Shown here: piece by piece, positions 1 through 12,500 of the stretch
Layout: every line of letters starts with the position of its first letter
Numbering within the stretch: position 1 is the first letter of the stretch
Assembly: GCA_013076295.1 (NCBI GenBank)
Contig: RQOL01000772.1
Coordinates: 2,571,087-2,635,086 of the forward strand
DNA: 64,000 nucleotides
Source: Sanderia malayensis
Lineage: Eukaryota; Cnidaria; Scyphozoa; Semaeostomeae; Pelagiidae
Reading direction: 5' to 3'
The notes under the pieces: model-generated
Told to the model about the DNA's origin: nothing
Database searches by the model: none
The model's input: only the letters and a program-made list of their open reading frames with translations
Program-made: the position numbers and the translations under genes

Positions 1-68
1 TGACATTTTCTTCATTTGCATAAACGAATAGTTGGAGAACAGTTGTATATTTTCTACATCATTTTTAG

Positions 69-3000
69 CCATGGAAGCCAGACAAGGATGCTGTTCATGT
101 TGGATCATTAAGTGACATGCAAGATATTGTACGTTATGTGCCATTTTGTCAACAATCTTTTCCTAAAATAGTGAACAAACATCCTTGGTACACTTGTAAA
201 AATACAAAAAGGGCTACGAATCTATAAATATTTTTGTGGACTTTTTCAATCCCCACTCCCATAAAACAATGTTGTTTTCTCGATTAGACCCTTGTGATCA
301 TTATGCAAAAGGATTTTTTTGATATTGTATCAGATTTTCTTTAGAGACAATATTGTTTGGGGGGAGCAGGGGTTAAGGGTACATTGAAAATCTGAGAAAG
401 TCGTAAATGTCCCAGGACTTTTGTCACCTATTGTACTATTGAACAATCTTCACTGTTTTTTATATTTGAATTGAATTCTGCAGGGTAATGGAGTGGATTA
501 TGATGAATTAAAAAGAGCCAATGAGGAAAAGGTGTGCTATTAAACATTTACATGTAGCCATTTCTATATCTTTTGTGGCACAATATGTGCACTAGATCTA
601 ATAATAAACATTTTTATTTAGTTTAATTTCACGTCAACATTCAATGAAGCTACAATGTCAAAATACATGTATGTATTGGAAACGTATTTTTATTATCTTT
701 TCCTGTTTTGAATTGAAACGTTCATAAAAGTCAATATAGAGATGACATTGCCATTGTGATAAATGGCTGTAAAGAGAATTAGCAGAGGAAATGTGTTTGG
801 TACTGTGATAAATAAAAAGTATGCAAAGGGGGGAGAGACAAATGCGCGACACAAGAAGGAATTGAAGTTTCAATTGTGTGCAAGTTAATATGTAGTAGCA
901 AACATTTGAATTTGCACGTTCATATAATTACACTACAACATACAGTGATAATATAATTTGTTCAAGGGATGCAATTGAAACTGACGACAAAGAGAAATAT
1001 TTACAAAGAGAACGAGATGCAATGAGAGTCGTGAAGCAGTTGGAAATGGAAGATGCACACCAACAACATGATGTATTGGATAGTGGGATGACAGAGGAAG
1101 AACAATTCAGTTCAGTCAAACGACCTGCATCCAATTCATCACCCAATAGAAATGCTAATATTGCACCACGTGGCAATAACCGAAGATCGCATGCACCAGG
1201 ATTTGCAAATTACAGGGAACCAAGTGAACGAGAAGGTTTTGATTCAAAGTTGAACAGGAATTCGTTTGGCACGAGTAAAAGAATCACTAACAACGGTTTG
1301 TCCAATTCTGCTATCATTTGTTATTAGTATTATTTATTTCTACTTCAATCGACTGATTACGATTAAACCCAGATGCACAGGGGGAAGGAGAGGCAACCAG
1401 AAGAAAAATGGCGTCATGCGAGACACGTTTAACCCAAAGAAGAGCCATTTTTATCCATAAAAGGGGCATGCTTCGTTTTTCGTAGGAGGGTACTGCACCC
1501 TGCTCTCCCTGGTTTCTACGCCACTGATAGAGTCATTGTTTATGTTGTAATATTAAGTAATAATCTTGATTTAATGATTTAATTTCTTATTGTTAGATGA
1601 GGCAGTTCATATGAAGCCATCATACTCACAACTTGTTCAGCGGTCACAGCTACAACAACAACAACAACAACAGGATCGTGTTGCACAACATGGAAGCGAG
1701 GTTAATCAGCTGCATCACAGAATGGCGAACGAGGCCGCACAGAATCAACTCACTAAATCATCAATGCATCAACAGCATAGTAAAAATCTACCACCACGCT
1801 TGCAGCAATCGCAACAACAACAACAACAACATAAGATGGCCAGCATGGACATGACGAATCAGAGCGTTTCCAAGCAACAACAAACTGAAATAATCCAAGC
1901 GAATTCGAAGCCTCGTTCTGAACCTCAGCAAGCCAATGATCAAAGTGTTTCATTGCCAGTTACTGATCAAGTAAGCTCGTTATTTTTAATTAATTGTTGA
2001 TTAGCGATAAAATTGTAAATTCTTTTTTTAGTCGAGGAAGCTGTTATTGCTAAATCTTCCAAGATTGCTGGATTTTCTTATGAGCGAATAATTTTGCTTG
2101 TCCTGTTATTCCACGTTAATTTTCTTCTTTTTTATTTTACTTAGGCAAAAAGCTCTTCAGAAACGCATAAAAATGTTGAAGATATTTTCAATCATGAAAA
2201 TAGAGTTAATCGAACCAAATATGGAAAGTCTTATCCCACACATCCTCCCGAAGGTATCTTGGTTATTGAGCAAGAATTTCGCCTTTGTATACTTCCATTA
2301 GCCTGTGTTTAACTAATGACCACCACCCCTTATGCTTTGGTGGTAATGGTTTGGAGCAAAGAATATATTAAACTGAAAAATCTTGTCATTTTAGCAAAAG
2401 AAGCTCCTAATGTTGATAAATTAAAGCAATTCAGTGCAACATTCCAGGTTCGTAAAATATTTAATCATTGTATTTTGATATTTATCGAGATGAATTTTTA
2501 ATTTTATATTGGTAGCTACGTAATTTGTAAAGGATGTTTGATTTTTTATTTTTATAGTTACCTCAGGGGACTAAAAATGTGAAACCAAACAAAGCAGAAA
2601 CTAAAGAAGTCGACAAAGCAAAAGGAGGCAGCCTCGTTATCAAGGTGAGTCCAGAGCCACCTGTACAACAGGCTGATGAAAGATTGCAGCTCGTCGAGCC
2701 TATGCCTATTAAAGATGAAACAACAGAAGATAAAAATATCCAAAAAGAACAAAAGGATGAGGGTAAGAAATCTCAAAAAGTTTTCTTTTACATGTTGAAC
2801 AATATCTCCCATGTTAAATTACTAAATTTACATTTAATTTATAGACAAGCAAAAGGAAATAGAAAAAGCTGACCTTAACAAAGTAGTTGAAAGCAAATCG
2901 TTTACAGAAGCAACATCTACTGCATCGACCACCCAAGCCCCCAAAAAAGGGTTTGTTCACTCTAGGCTTTGTATTTGTCGAATATTCTTATGGTATAGCT

Positions 3001-5416
3001 ACTGTAATTTATTAATTATTTTAATTTTATTTTAGTCTGAATCCAAATGCCAAGGAATTTCAGTTAAATCCGAATGCAAATGAATTCGTACCAACACCTG
3101 CTTCACCATCGCCTGGTCCAGTTCACATGCAGAGTGTAGTAAGTCTAATATTTACAGCCAAACTCATTCAATTCTCGCAGCTATCTTTCGCCGTAGTTTG
3201 TAACTTAGTTCAGGCAACACTTGCAGCAGCTAATGATTGAGTACTTTTGTTTTGGAGATTTGTTGTTTGAATCATAAGATTTCTTTTTCAGCCCTCTGCT
3301 ACTCGTCAATATCCAACTCATCGAATGGTTGCAACCTCATCTCCTCCAGTTTACCCTGGCAATATTCAACAAATGTCAGTCATGCCTGGGCAGGCGTCCC
3401 TCTACAAAAGTAAGTTCACTTTTTCGTTGCTGCGACTTTTTATTTACTTTCGTTTTTATCGTTGTGTACATCAAATCGGCATCAAAGCTTTTATATGAAG
3501 CACCACCTTGATTAGTATTTTATTTTGTCCTGCCAAACTGAAGTTTAGTTGATAACATTTATAAAAGAGTTTGGAAAATTGAAATGCAATGTGATTTGGT
3601 TTGCTTGTCCCTCGTTTTGAACCCATGGTGTTCGATTTCACTACTGAGTTGTCGACGCTTTACCGACTCGTCTATTGAACCCGCCACCACCCTTTTTTAC
3701 TTGGTACTTTATATACTCGACAACCTCACCCCAAAGGTCTTGTGTTCGACTCCCCTTAAGGTACAATATTTTTATTTTTTACAAATGTTCATAAAAGAGT
3801 TTGGAAAATTATAATGCAAATGTCATTTGGTTTGCTTGTCCCTCGTTTTGAACCCATGGTGTTCGATTTCACTACTGAGTTGTCGACGCTTTACCGACTC
3901 GTCTATTGAACCCGCCACCACCCTTTTTTACTTGGTACTTTATATACTCGACAACCTCACCCCAAAGGTCTTGTGTTCGACTCCCCTTAAGGTACAAGAT
4001 TTTTATTTCTTCCATAGTATCCTGCATATTTTTAATGATTTGATATTTTATTGAATCGATAGACATTCAGCATGACCACGTGATCGAGTCCCCTGGTCAT
4101 CAATCATTCATTCCACAACAGCAACAACAACATCCGCCTTTGCAGCAACAACAACAACAGCCTGTTGTACTCGCAACTCTTGTACCGTATCAACAAACAC
4201 AGCCATCACCACAGAGTAAGTTGACTTTATTCACTCCTGTCAACTCTGCTTCGCTGTTTCATGTCCTGTTTTTACGCAATTTGAACAGAGTTCTACATTG
4301 ACCATTTTATGTTATTTTTTCAGTTGTTACAGCCATTCCTCAGCAGGTATTGTGATATTTATTTATTTTTAACCTGGATTATTTTTCAGTTTTCTGTTTT
4401 TGATTATATGTTTACTGCATTGAATTGTGTTAATGTTTAAATTCAGGTTTTCTAGTTTAATTTAATGATTTTTTCTTACTTGCAGGGAATGCCAAGAACG
4501 CCATGGCATCCGTCTCAGGTAATTTTGATGCATGTTTTACTTTGCCTCCTTGCCGACATTTATATAATTAACTTCTGCATTAAGACCAGTAGATGATGGA
4601 TATTTTTTGTTTTTAATAGGCTCACCCTGGAGCGCCATCTCATTTGATTCCACAACCACATGAAGGCAATTCTGTGTTTTTAGGTAATCTGAAATATTTT
4701 ACAATTCATTTTATCCAATGAAACCTAGTAATTAGTAAATCCATGCTTGATTGTTTTATGAAATAACTTAATGAATCAGATAGCAAGTTTTTTATAAAGC
4801 AGGTTTAGGGTCTGTTTCGTGGATATTTTATGCCAGGCATCTAGTTGCATATTTATGCCGACTAATAGAGTAAAAACCCTCATATATGAACATACAAATT
4901 TGTATCACGACTATTGTTAATTAAACAATGGGATATTGTTTCGTCAATTGTTCTGAGCAGAATCGTCATCAGCATCCCCCTCGAGATTCCCCCTCGAGAT
5001 TCTTAATCCCACTTGTTCTGATGTGCGGCCTTTTACTATTTGAAAACATAACCAGTTAATAACAGCTGTTTGGGTGTATTTCAGTTGGCAATCACATCAT
5101 GACACACCAGCAAGCATCGCAGCCAATTCAGGCATACAGTCCTGCTGCATCTCAACAGTTGCAACAAATGCAATATATGGTAGCATCTCCGCATTACTCT
5201 CAAATTGCGTCACCAATCAATTCCAATACACCGCAGAGTCAAATGATGCATGGGATTCAACGACCTCCTACTCCACAACACATGGTGCATTCAGCTACGC
5301 CGACCGCTATGCATCCTGGTCAACAAATGGTTTACGGAACCAATCAAATGGCTGGAGTAAATTTTTCACCACAGCAAGCTGCATTCGTACCTGCACCACG
5401 TGGTATGCAAATGTAA
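69..5416 (+). CDS. ATXN2: Ataxin-2 family RNA-binding regulator, 5' end missing
   Basis: Ataxin-2 proteins bind RNA and poly(A)-binding protein and act in translation, stress granules and mRNA stability. Exons read: 69-128, 484-531, 622-668, 967-1274, 1597-1970, 2145-2253, 2395-2447, 2558-2762, 2845-2950, 3036-3138, 3292-3409, 4063-4215, 4324-4346, 4486-4518, 4620-4683, 5085-5416 (stop TAA 5414-5416). The first four exons match the LsmAD part: a PW-KPDKD start, a DYDE-x9-NEEK-F segment and MTEEEQFSSVKRP. The Lsm domain lies before the window. Exon 3036-3138 holds a PAM2 motif (LNPNAKEF, followed by LNPNANEFVP), the PABP-binding signature. Exons 1597-1970 and 4063-4215 have short polyglutamine runs (up to seven Q), and the C-terminus is rich in Q, P, H and M, as in the family. 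Splice phases agree across all junctions used. I am sure of the family, less sure of the shortest exons. Confidence 0.88.
3036..3090 (+). other. PAM2 motif of the ataxin-2 gene
   Basis: The exon start codes for GLNPNAKEF, directly followed by a second near copy, LNPNANEFVP. In ataxin-2, Paip and related proteins this motif docks into the MLLE domain of poly(A)-binding protein. The doubled Leu-Asn-Pro-Asn-Ala core is visible; whether both copies bind is unknown. Confidence 0.85.
3555..4014 (+). repeat. Tandem pair of tRNA-like SINE copies in an ataxin-2 intron
   Basis: Two copies of about 230 bp (about 3555-3782 and 3783-4014) are nearly identical. On the minus strand each holds a box-A-like stretch (AGACGAGTCGGTAAAGCG) and, about 45 bases on, a box-B-like GGTTCAAAAC. 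On the plus strand a second box-B-like GTTCGACTCCCC lies near 3747 and 3979. Two diverged copies of the same family lie at 13,627-14,083 in the other orientation, where the match to tRNA is better (TAGCCGAGTCGGTA, then GGTTCAACCCC). Calling it a tRNA-derived SINE is inference from these boxes and from its dispersed copies. Confidence 0.7.
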
Positions 5417-5944
5417 ACAGATGAAATTTGCACAAACAAGGTATTTATTTATTTACTTATGTAATTGTTATTTATTTGGTTATTTATTATTTATTTATTT
5501 TTCATTACTGTTTCGTGAGTTATATTGGTTGCTATGATTCTTGTTGATTGTTACTATGCTGTTTCTCTTTAGCAATGGTTGATAATTTATCCTGACATAA
5601 GATCAGACGATAACAACAAGAAATTTCCAAATTCAGAATACAGTTAAAGTGGATTTGTTGTAGAGGAATATATAAATTATCATTTTTGGATAGATTTTAG
5701 ATGATTTTCATCCTTAATCTCCACTCGACTTTTCTGATTCTGGTCAAGATAAACTGAAATATTATTTTTCAATGTAAATTCATCATTGCTGTAGATTAAC
5801 TTGAAGTTGATAACGAGGTACGTTATTCATGTGAATACGAATGATATGATTCTGATGCATACTATTTTGATCTCGTTTGAGACAGATGCGATCGAGGCTG
5901 AATGCGATTGAGGTTCAAGTCTCTTTATGTTTTCTCTTCTTTAG
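5417..5944 (+). other. Ataxin-2 3' untranslated region
   Basis: AT-rich stretch after the stop codon with no credible coding frame. A possible donor (AAG/GTATTT near 5441) and acceptor (CTTTAG near 5572) suggest a spliced 3' UTR. The first good AATAAA signal is near 6282, inside the left arm of the inverted repeat, so the transcript may run into that arm. Confidence 0.45.
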
Positions 5945-7610
5945 ATTCTAGGTTTTTTTTTCAAAAGGGACGCTGAAGGATGAGTTGAGGACATTTGAAG
6001 GAATATTTCAGGTAAATTTTTTCATATTTTTGTCTTTTCATTACATTTCGAATAAGGTACATTTTTTATACATTCTTAATGAGTGTAGGCATCAGTAAAT
6101 TATTTGAATTGCACAGTATTTGTTTGCAAAGTATTTAGTTGATGTTCAAGAAATTTAGGCCAAGATTTATCGATGGTGTATTTTTTCAGATTTTCAACCA
6201 GCGAAGAACCAAACGCCAATGAACGAACTTGAAGATGAAGTCAGCCAAAATATTCACAGACATTATATTCTTACATTTTAATAAATATTTTCTATCGCAT
6301 TTTGTGTAAAATTTATTTCATGAAAACTTAGGGCCCGTGTTTTTCTGGGGGGAAAGATAGGTTTAGGCTAGTTTAATCTTGATAAAGAGTAAGGTCTTCT
6401 CTGCTCTATATTGGAATAAGTTTAGTTTAATTTAATGGCGTAGCTTAGATGATAATAGTAAATAGGCTAACAGGTCTGGGTGGGGTAATTGGGGTGGGTG
6501 TGGTCGGAGGCTGCAGGGCTACCTGTGGTTGTCACTTCTCTGGCCACCCTATCGCCTGTAGCCTCTGTTTCATGCAGAGGTTCCAGGCCATAGGGTGGCC
6601 AGGGATGTGATGTGGTTACAGGTAGACCAAAGGGGCTGTTGCTGCTGCTCCAATGAAGGGGGTTGTAATATTCCCATGGGAATATTACAACCATTCTTAT
6701 AGACACACCTTAGGGTTGTAATATTCCCATGGGAATATAGTTTTACCTCTGTTATGGGACTGGTATAATATCCCCAAGGGAATACCAAATGATACAATAT
6801 TCCCTTGGGAATATTAGAACCCCTCCCCTTACCAGGGACCCCTATCTTGGAGCAGGAGCGACAGCCCTTGGGTCTACCTGTGGCCATCACTTCTCTGGTC
6901 ACCCTACGAGCTGCAACCTCCGCATTAAACAGAGGTTACAGGCCATAGGGTGGCCAGAGAAGTGACAACCAGAGGTAGCCCTGCAGCCGCCACTGCTCCG
7001 ACCACACCCACCCCAATTACCCCACCCAGACCTGTTAGCCTATTTACTATTATCATCTAAGCTACGCCATTAAATTAAACTAAACTTATTCCAATATAGA
7101 GCAGAGAAGGCCTTACAGTTTTAAATAATTAACATTATATTACTCTTTATCAAGATTAAACTAGCCTAAACCTATCTTTTCCCCCAGAAAAACACGGGCC
7201 CTAAGTTTTCATGAAATAAATTTTACACAAAATGCGATAGAAAATATTTACTAAAATGTAATAAGAATATAATGTCTGTGAATATTTTGGCTGACTTCAT
7301 CTTCAAGCTCGTTCATTGGCGTTTGGTTCTTCGCTGGTTGAAAATCTGAAAAAATACAAAGTCTTGGGCCTAAATCCATCGATAAATCTTGGCCTAAATT
7401 TCTTGAACATCATCTAAATACTTTGCAACGCAATACTGTGCAATTCAAATAACTTATTCATGCCAAAACTAATTAATAGTGTATAAAAACTGTACCTTAT
7501 TCGAAATGTAATGAAGAAACGTAAAAATATGAACAAATTTACCTGAAATAGAGCTCCGAATTTCTCCAACTCAATCCTTTACCGTCCATTTTGTGAGAAG
7601 AAAAGAATCT
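5945..7610. repeat. Large diverged inverted repeat (about 0.8 kb arms) with a palindromic core
   Basis: Sequence from about 5945 to 6750 reappears reverse-complemented from about 6760 to 7610. Examples: GAAGAACCAAACGCCAATGAACGA at 6206 pairs with 7309-7333, and the AACAGGTCTGGGTGGGG block at 6469 pairs with 7020-7037. The arms differ by scattered substitutions and small indels, so this is not an exact copy. Each arm has an exon-like block ending CAG/GTAAAT and a second one after TTTTTTCAG. The centre holds several AATATTCCC..GGGAATATT palindromes. It could be an inverted duplication of the ataxin-2 3' exons, a fold-back element, or partly an assembly artefact. Confidence 0.85.
6661..6692. repeat. 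Perfect 32 bp palindrome
   Basis: GGTTGTAATATTCCC-AT-GGGAATATTACAACC is fully self-complementary. Related imperfect versions follow near 6714-6742, 6763-6786 and 6793-6820, so the centre of the large inverted repeat is a cluster of four small palindromes. Confidence 0.9.
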
Positions 7611-7875
7611 CGACAAGCAACTTTTTGAATTTTGACGAAGATGTTAGCCTCGTACAGAAGTTTGGATGTGGCCTCCATTTCATGCATTTTAAGCTTCGCT
7701 TGAGGAAACTGAACTTGATGACTGTTATCTATCACCAGCCCAAAAAAACTTGCATTCAGAACAAATATTGCTAAAATTTAAATAAATAAGGAAAATTCAA
7801 TATTTCAAGGAACAAAAACAGAAGAGAATCATTTTGCAATGAAATGGTGCTACGAGAGTTTGAATATCTGAACTT
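7611..7875. other. Spacer between the inverted repeat and the cysteine-rich gene
   Basis: No gene is supported on the plus strand. On the minus strand a short open frame (about 7735-7570) leads into the right arm of the inverted repeat and ends in a stop. It matches no family I know. The region probably holds the promoter of the gene starting at 7876. Confidence 0.3.
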
Positions 7876-8696
7876 ATGGCTCCTACTACTATAGCAGTAC
7901 GTATAAATATTTTAGGCCAACTCGTTGCGTTGATAGAAGAGGCGACACATTTTGAGAACAGTTTTTCAAATTTATCAAGTAGTATTTTCCTGGTTCCTAT
8001 TTTTTCGTGTCTTTATTTAAGTAACTAATCATAATTATTCTTCAGCCGACATTAGCACCATCCACAACGACAAACACTTCATTTCCAGCAGTTGCTATAG
8101 TTGCCATAGCAATCGGAGGATATTTATTTCTGTTCGCCATTTTCCTTCTGATCAGACAATGTTTGCTGGTAAATTGAACCATTTCTATTAGACCATAACA
8201 TATAAGATCAATGTAACGGCTTAATCATAATCTACACATCAACTGATATTATGTATCATGTTTCTTCAAGGTGAAAGGATTTTCTCTACTTCCAGCCTGG
8301 ATGACAGAATATTGTGCTTGTAGCAATGTATGTTGCTGTGGAAATGGTGAAAATAAATGCCTACAAAATTGTGCTGAGACATGCAATTATTCCTGTCCAA
8401 ATAAGCAATCGTGTGTTGACACGATATGTCCTTCAAAAGAGTGGTGTGATAAAACATTCTGTTGTTGCATGAACAGTGAACCAGGAGGGGAATGTTGCGG
8501 TGACTGTGGAGGACAAGGGTGTGCAGTAAGTGGCATTCCACCTCATCTGCCACATCTCATATTCAACTGCTATCATTATTATAATGATAATATCTTTGAT
8601 TATTTATTTTAGTGTGGAGATATGTGTGATTGCCAGTGCCAGTGTACACCACCAAACTCAATCAATTGCATTTGTTTTGAAATTAAACTCAACTAA
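7876..8696 (+). CDS. Single-pass membrane protein with very cysteine-rich tail, unknown family
   Basis: Four exons join in phase 0: 7876-7896, 8046-8168, 8271-8525 and 8613-8696 (stop TAA 8694-8696), giving 160 residues. The N-terminus (MAPTTIAPTLAPSTTTN) is Thr/Pro-rich and has no signal peptide. It is followed by one membrane helix (about residues 24-44, AVAIVAIAIGGYLFLFAIFLL) and then RQCLLVKG. The remaining tail has 26 cysteines in 112 residues, with CACSNVCCC, CCC, CC and CDCQCQC clusters. By the positive-inside rule the helix would place the cysteine tail in the cytoplasm, where palmitoylation or metal binding is possible; that is inference. A polyadenylation signal (AATAAA) lies near 8859. 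I do not recognise the family. The start was chosen because the 21-base first exon gives an ATG and a donor in phase. Confidence 0.6.
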
Positions 8697-9544
8697 AGAA
8701 CTGTTTTGGTTTCAACGGACTGAAATTGATTCATCTATCCTGCATCTTAAATCTTTGCAGATGATGAAATACTTTGAAGCTAGTCAGGGTGGTCAAATGT
8801 TTTGTTGAGCCACATTTTTATTGAGTTGATATATTTATTAAAGCCAAATTACTTGTAAATAAACGATGGATGTAGTATTGAAGTTGTTCATTTGTAAATC
8901 TTTGTATGACCATTGTAAATTATGGGTTTTATCAACTATTCACATTTTTGTTTCTGAATTCCTATGTTTCTGAATTTGGGACATCTGATCAACAATTTTG
9001 GTCTTGGGAGCAGTGTTTCAAAACACAAGCATGGCAGAGTAAAGCATGACAGAGTAAAAGCATAAGAATTAAGCCTAAAGAAGAATCAAGTATTTGTACT
9101 CACCAACCATTCCACAAAAAAGCATCAACAACCATTCATAGATCATATATTTGAATCTTTCATTGTTCATTGCTCCCTGCAAAACATAACATAACAAAGG
9201 TAAATATCCTTGTTATTCTGACAGCAAAAAAGCATAATTAGAAATAAATAGAATATCCAGCAGCTCGTACCTCAAGCAGATCTGAAGATAAATACTCGTA
9301 TCCATTGCGAGGCTGGTGATAATCACTATGACGACGACGCATGACGATGAAGAGACCATGGAATGGAAGCGAGTGGGATAAACCGAGGAAATATATGCAA
9401 ATATGTGCAAATATATGTTCATATTTAGGAGTATTGACCCTGCATTACAAAGATGATTCAATTAAAAAGGGGGAGGGAGTATTAATTGAATGACGACGAT
9501 GATGCAAGAGGATTTCTTCGAGTCCCTTTAACACAATGTCTATC
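8697..9544. other. Region between convergent genes, no gene seen
   Basis: It holds the 3' ends of the cysteine-rich membrane protein gene (+) and NLE1 (-). Simple GACGACGAC/GATGATG tracts occur near 9330-9350 and 9490-9500. No frame has coding character. Confidence 0.5.
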
Positions 9545-12500
9545 TTATGATCTCCATCTGCAAAAAAATTATTTGAAAACCAGCATTGATCAATAAATAA
9601 AAAGAAGCTTGATTTGGATATGAATATGGATATTCATATGCAAATCATATCCAAGTTGGATATGGATATATATTGTAGCTATGTGGCGGACTTACAATTT
9701 AAGAACTTTGTCTTTTCCACCACTGGCCACCCTTTGTCCATCGGGACTCCAATCAACAGCATAAATCTAAAAGTTAATACAAAAAATAATTTCAAACACA
9801 AAGTTTCTAAATTGATCTTGCGACATGGCTAAAAGCGATATTTCTCAAGAGGACAGAGAGATTCGGAAAATAGACTTTGCAAAGACAATGCATCTAAGAA
9901 GAACAATAAACAGTCCATCTGTGATCTTTGTTGCTGACGTAAGAAGCTGAACCGCACACTCCTTTGCGTCCAGTTTCTTCACTTCGGTGTGATAATATCC
10001 CATTGTTACTGAGACCGACAATTGGACATCTGGAACAATTGGCACCAGGTGCGACTGATGACTTCGCAATTGTAAAGATCGTAATGTTCTCAGTGACATT
10101 GTCATTAAATAAGCCTTTCTCACAAAACGAAACCCGAAATCCCTGGGTCCTAACGACAACGAGGCTATTATTGTTATTATTGTTTTGGTGGTAAATGCGC
10201 AGGTCTATGAAGGAAGACCTTAGCATTCAGCCGAAAGCTATCTGGGGAATTGAAGTAAATTCAACGCGAAAAACTTGCTTTAATATTCATTCATATGCGA
10301 ACGAAAGTTGATGAAGACGAAGACTAACCGTGTAAAGCATCATATAAAATAAAACAGTTGAAGCATTAAAAGGTGAAACTTTGCGCATTTATTTCATGTA
10401 TTTCTTGAAACTTTTGTTATTGTTGACTCGAAATCGATTGTAATTTACATCAGACTTCATTATTATGTAAAACGAAACTCGATCCTAAAAACCAGACCAC
10501 ATCAATTTGAGCTCTAATGCCTTTAAATCGATATTTTAGTTATGAAAATGAGGATTTGTTATATTCTAGAACAAAATTAATTTTCACATCAGCTAAAGTA
10601 AAGATACGTAGAGAGTTTTGGATAATTAAGAAGTTTAAAGAAGATCAAGCAGTGAAAGTAAATAAAACAAAAATATATTCGTCGATGGAAAACACGCAGG
10701 TATGATTTATTCATTTCATATTTTATGATCATATATCTAAATTACGTTTTAATGTTGATAATAATGGATGCTGGTATATTTCCGACGTGAGTAAGTGCAG
10801 GTTTATTTACAAATATTAGGCCTGCAGTATCAGCTACTATGCTGGTGGCCAATTTCAAATTCAAATCAATCTGGGATGGCTTTATTTTTAGAAAGAAGAA
10901 CATCACTATTAATAGTTCTAATAACTTATTTATCAAAAAGTCTGTGATGAATATTTTATTAAATCTTTTGGTCTGCATGCTATGAAAAAAGATTTTCCTT
11001 GCTTATGATTATTTGAAAACGAAAATTTATCATGCCGCACTTGAAACAAATCTAGCATAATATGACCACCACCAAAGGATGCGAAAATTTGTACGGGTTC
11101 AGTGTAAAGATGCTGTGAGAAGTATCGGTGCAAGGTGCTAATATTTCTCACCTAAATTGCGTGCTAAATTAGCGAAATTAGCTTCCAGACCTCTAGCTTA
11201 ATCCTCACAAACTATTCCTAATCCATTGGGAAAGACTCTTCTCAACTTTTTGGCCATTGGATTTAATTATAAATCCGTCTAAAATAAGATTTCACGAAAC
11301 TTTAAGGAGACTTGGAACCACCCAAAATAATTTGCGTATGAAAAGAGAAAAATTCAAAGCTCTATGATCGGCTTAAATATTGAAACTGTTGCTTTGTGTT
11401 GCGCAATTCTGCATTCATATTGATGATATTTAATAAGAAAAACAAATTGTTTTTATTCAGAAAAAATACGACGCAGTCATTTACAGAACGCTTCACCCAA
11501 ACAAGTTATTTGTGGGATGCTCTCCTGAAGACAACACATCAAGAAAACTTCAGCAGTTCTTCAGCCAACATGGCAAAATAATCGAGGCGAAATTTAAAAT
11601 GAACAAAAGTGAACCATCGAAAACATTTGGCTTTTGCTGTGTTATGTCAAAAGATTGGACAGACAAAATGTTGCAAGAGGTATCGGAAGATTTGAAGGAA
11701 ATGAGAATTAATATCAAGCCAGCCGTCAAACGAATCAGAAAAGACTCCACCGGAATGCATTGCATTTAACTTGATAAACATTAGTTGATACTAGAATTAA
11801 CCAATTCGCCAATCTTAGGTTCATACATACGTATAGAAAATAATAACATAATTAACGAGTGTTGTTGTTATTTCCATATTTGTATTTCTATATTTTTAAA
11901 TATTATGGTTGCTGTTGTTGTGGAACTCGGTTAATTTCATACGTCTACTTCTTGTAACGGTGAAAAATAGGCATAGCAACAAGGCAGGATTTACAGAAAT
12001 CTGGTCAAATGAATAATAAAATGTATAGCTACTCACCTCATCGGAATGTCCTGGTAGATCAAATAGAAGCTTCCTTGTTTTTACATCCCAAACCTATGAG
12101 AAAAAGAGGAAATAAAATAATGATGCAATGGCATCCAGAAAATAAGAAATTACACGTATGGCTTGTTCCTCCTACCTTTAATGTGCTATCAGCACTACCA
12201 CTGCACAGGAGCCTGCTATCCGCAGACCATGCAATCTACAAACAGGATGGTGAAAAAATTAAGTATATAAGTAAATAATGGAAATAATAACATGAAAATG
12301 AATGAGAAGAAAGCTCTGTTAACCTCTCTGTGGGACGTCGATATTAAATAAGCCCCAAGATGAGCTAATAGAGTTGAGTATTCAAATATAAATGATTAAT
12401 TAATACAAACTTGATAAACAGATTGTACGTGGCCCCGTAATGACGCAATGTACCTACAAAAAGAGATGATAAGCTTCTATTCTCATTGTGACAATCACTG

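Noticed and set aside
2032..2064. Possible extra ataxin-2 exon after TTTTTTTAG
   Set aside because: It would shift the reading frame; joining 1597-1970 directly to 2145-2253 keeps phase 0.
9845..10226. Two overlapping minus-strand frames of about 100 codons in the NLE1 intron
   Set aside because: No domain, no usable splice sites in phase with NLE1, and low-complexity ends.
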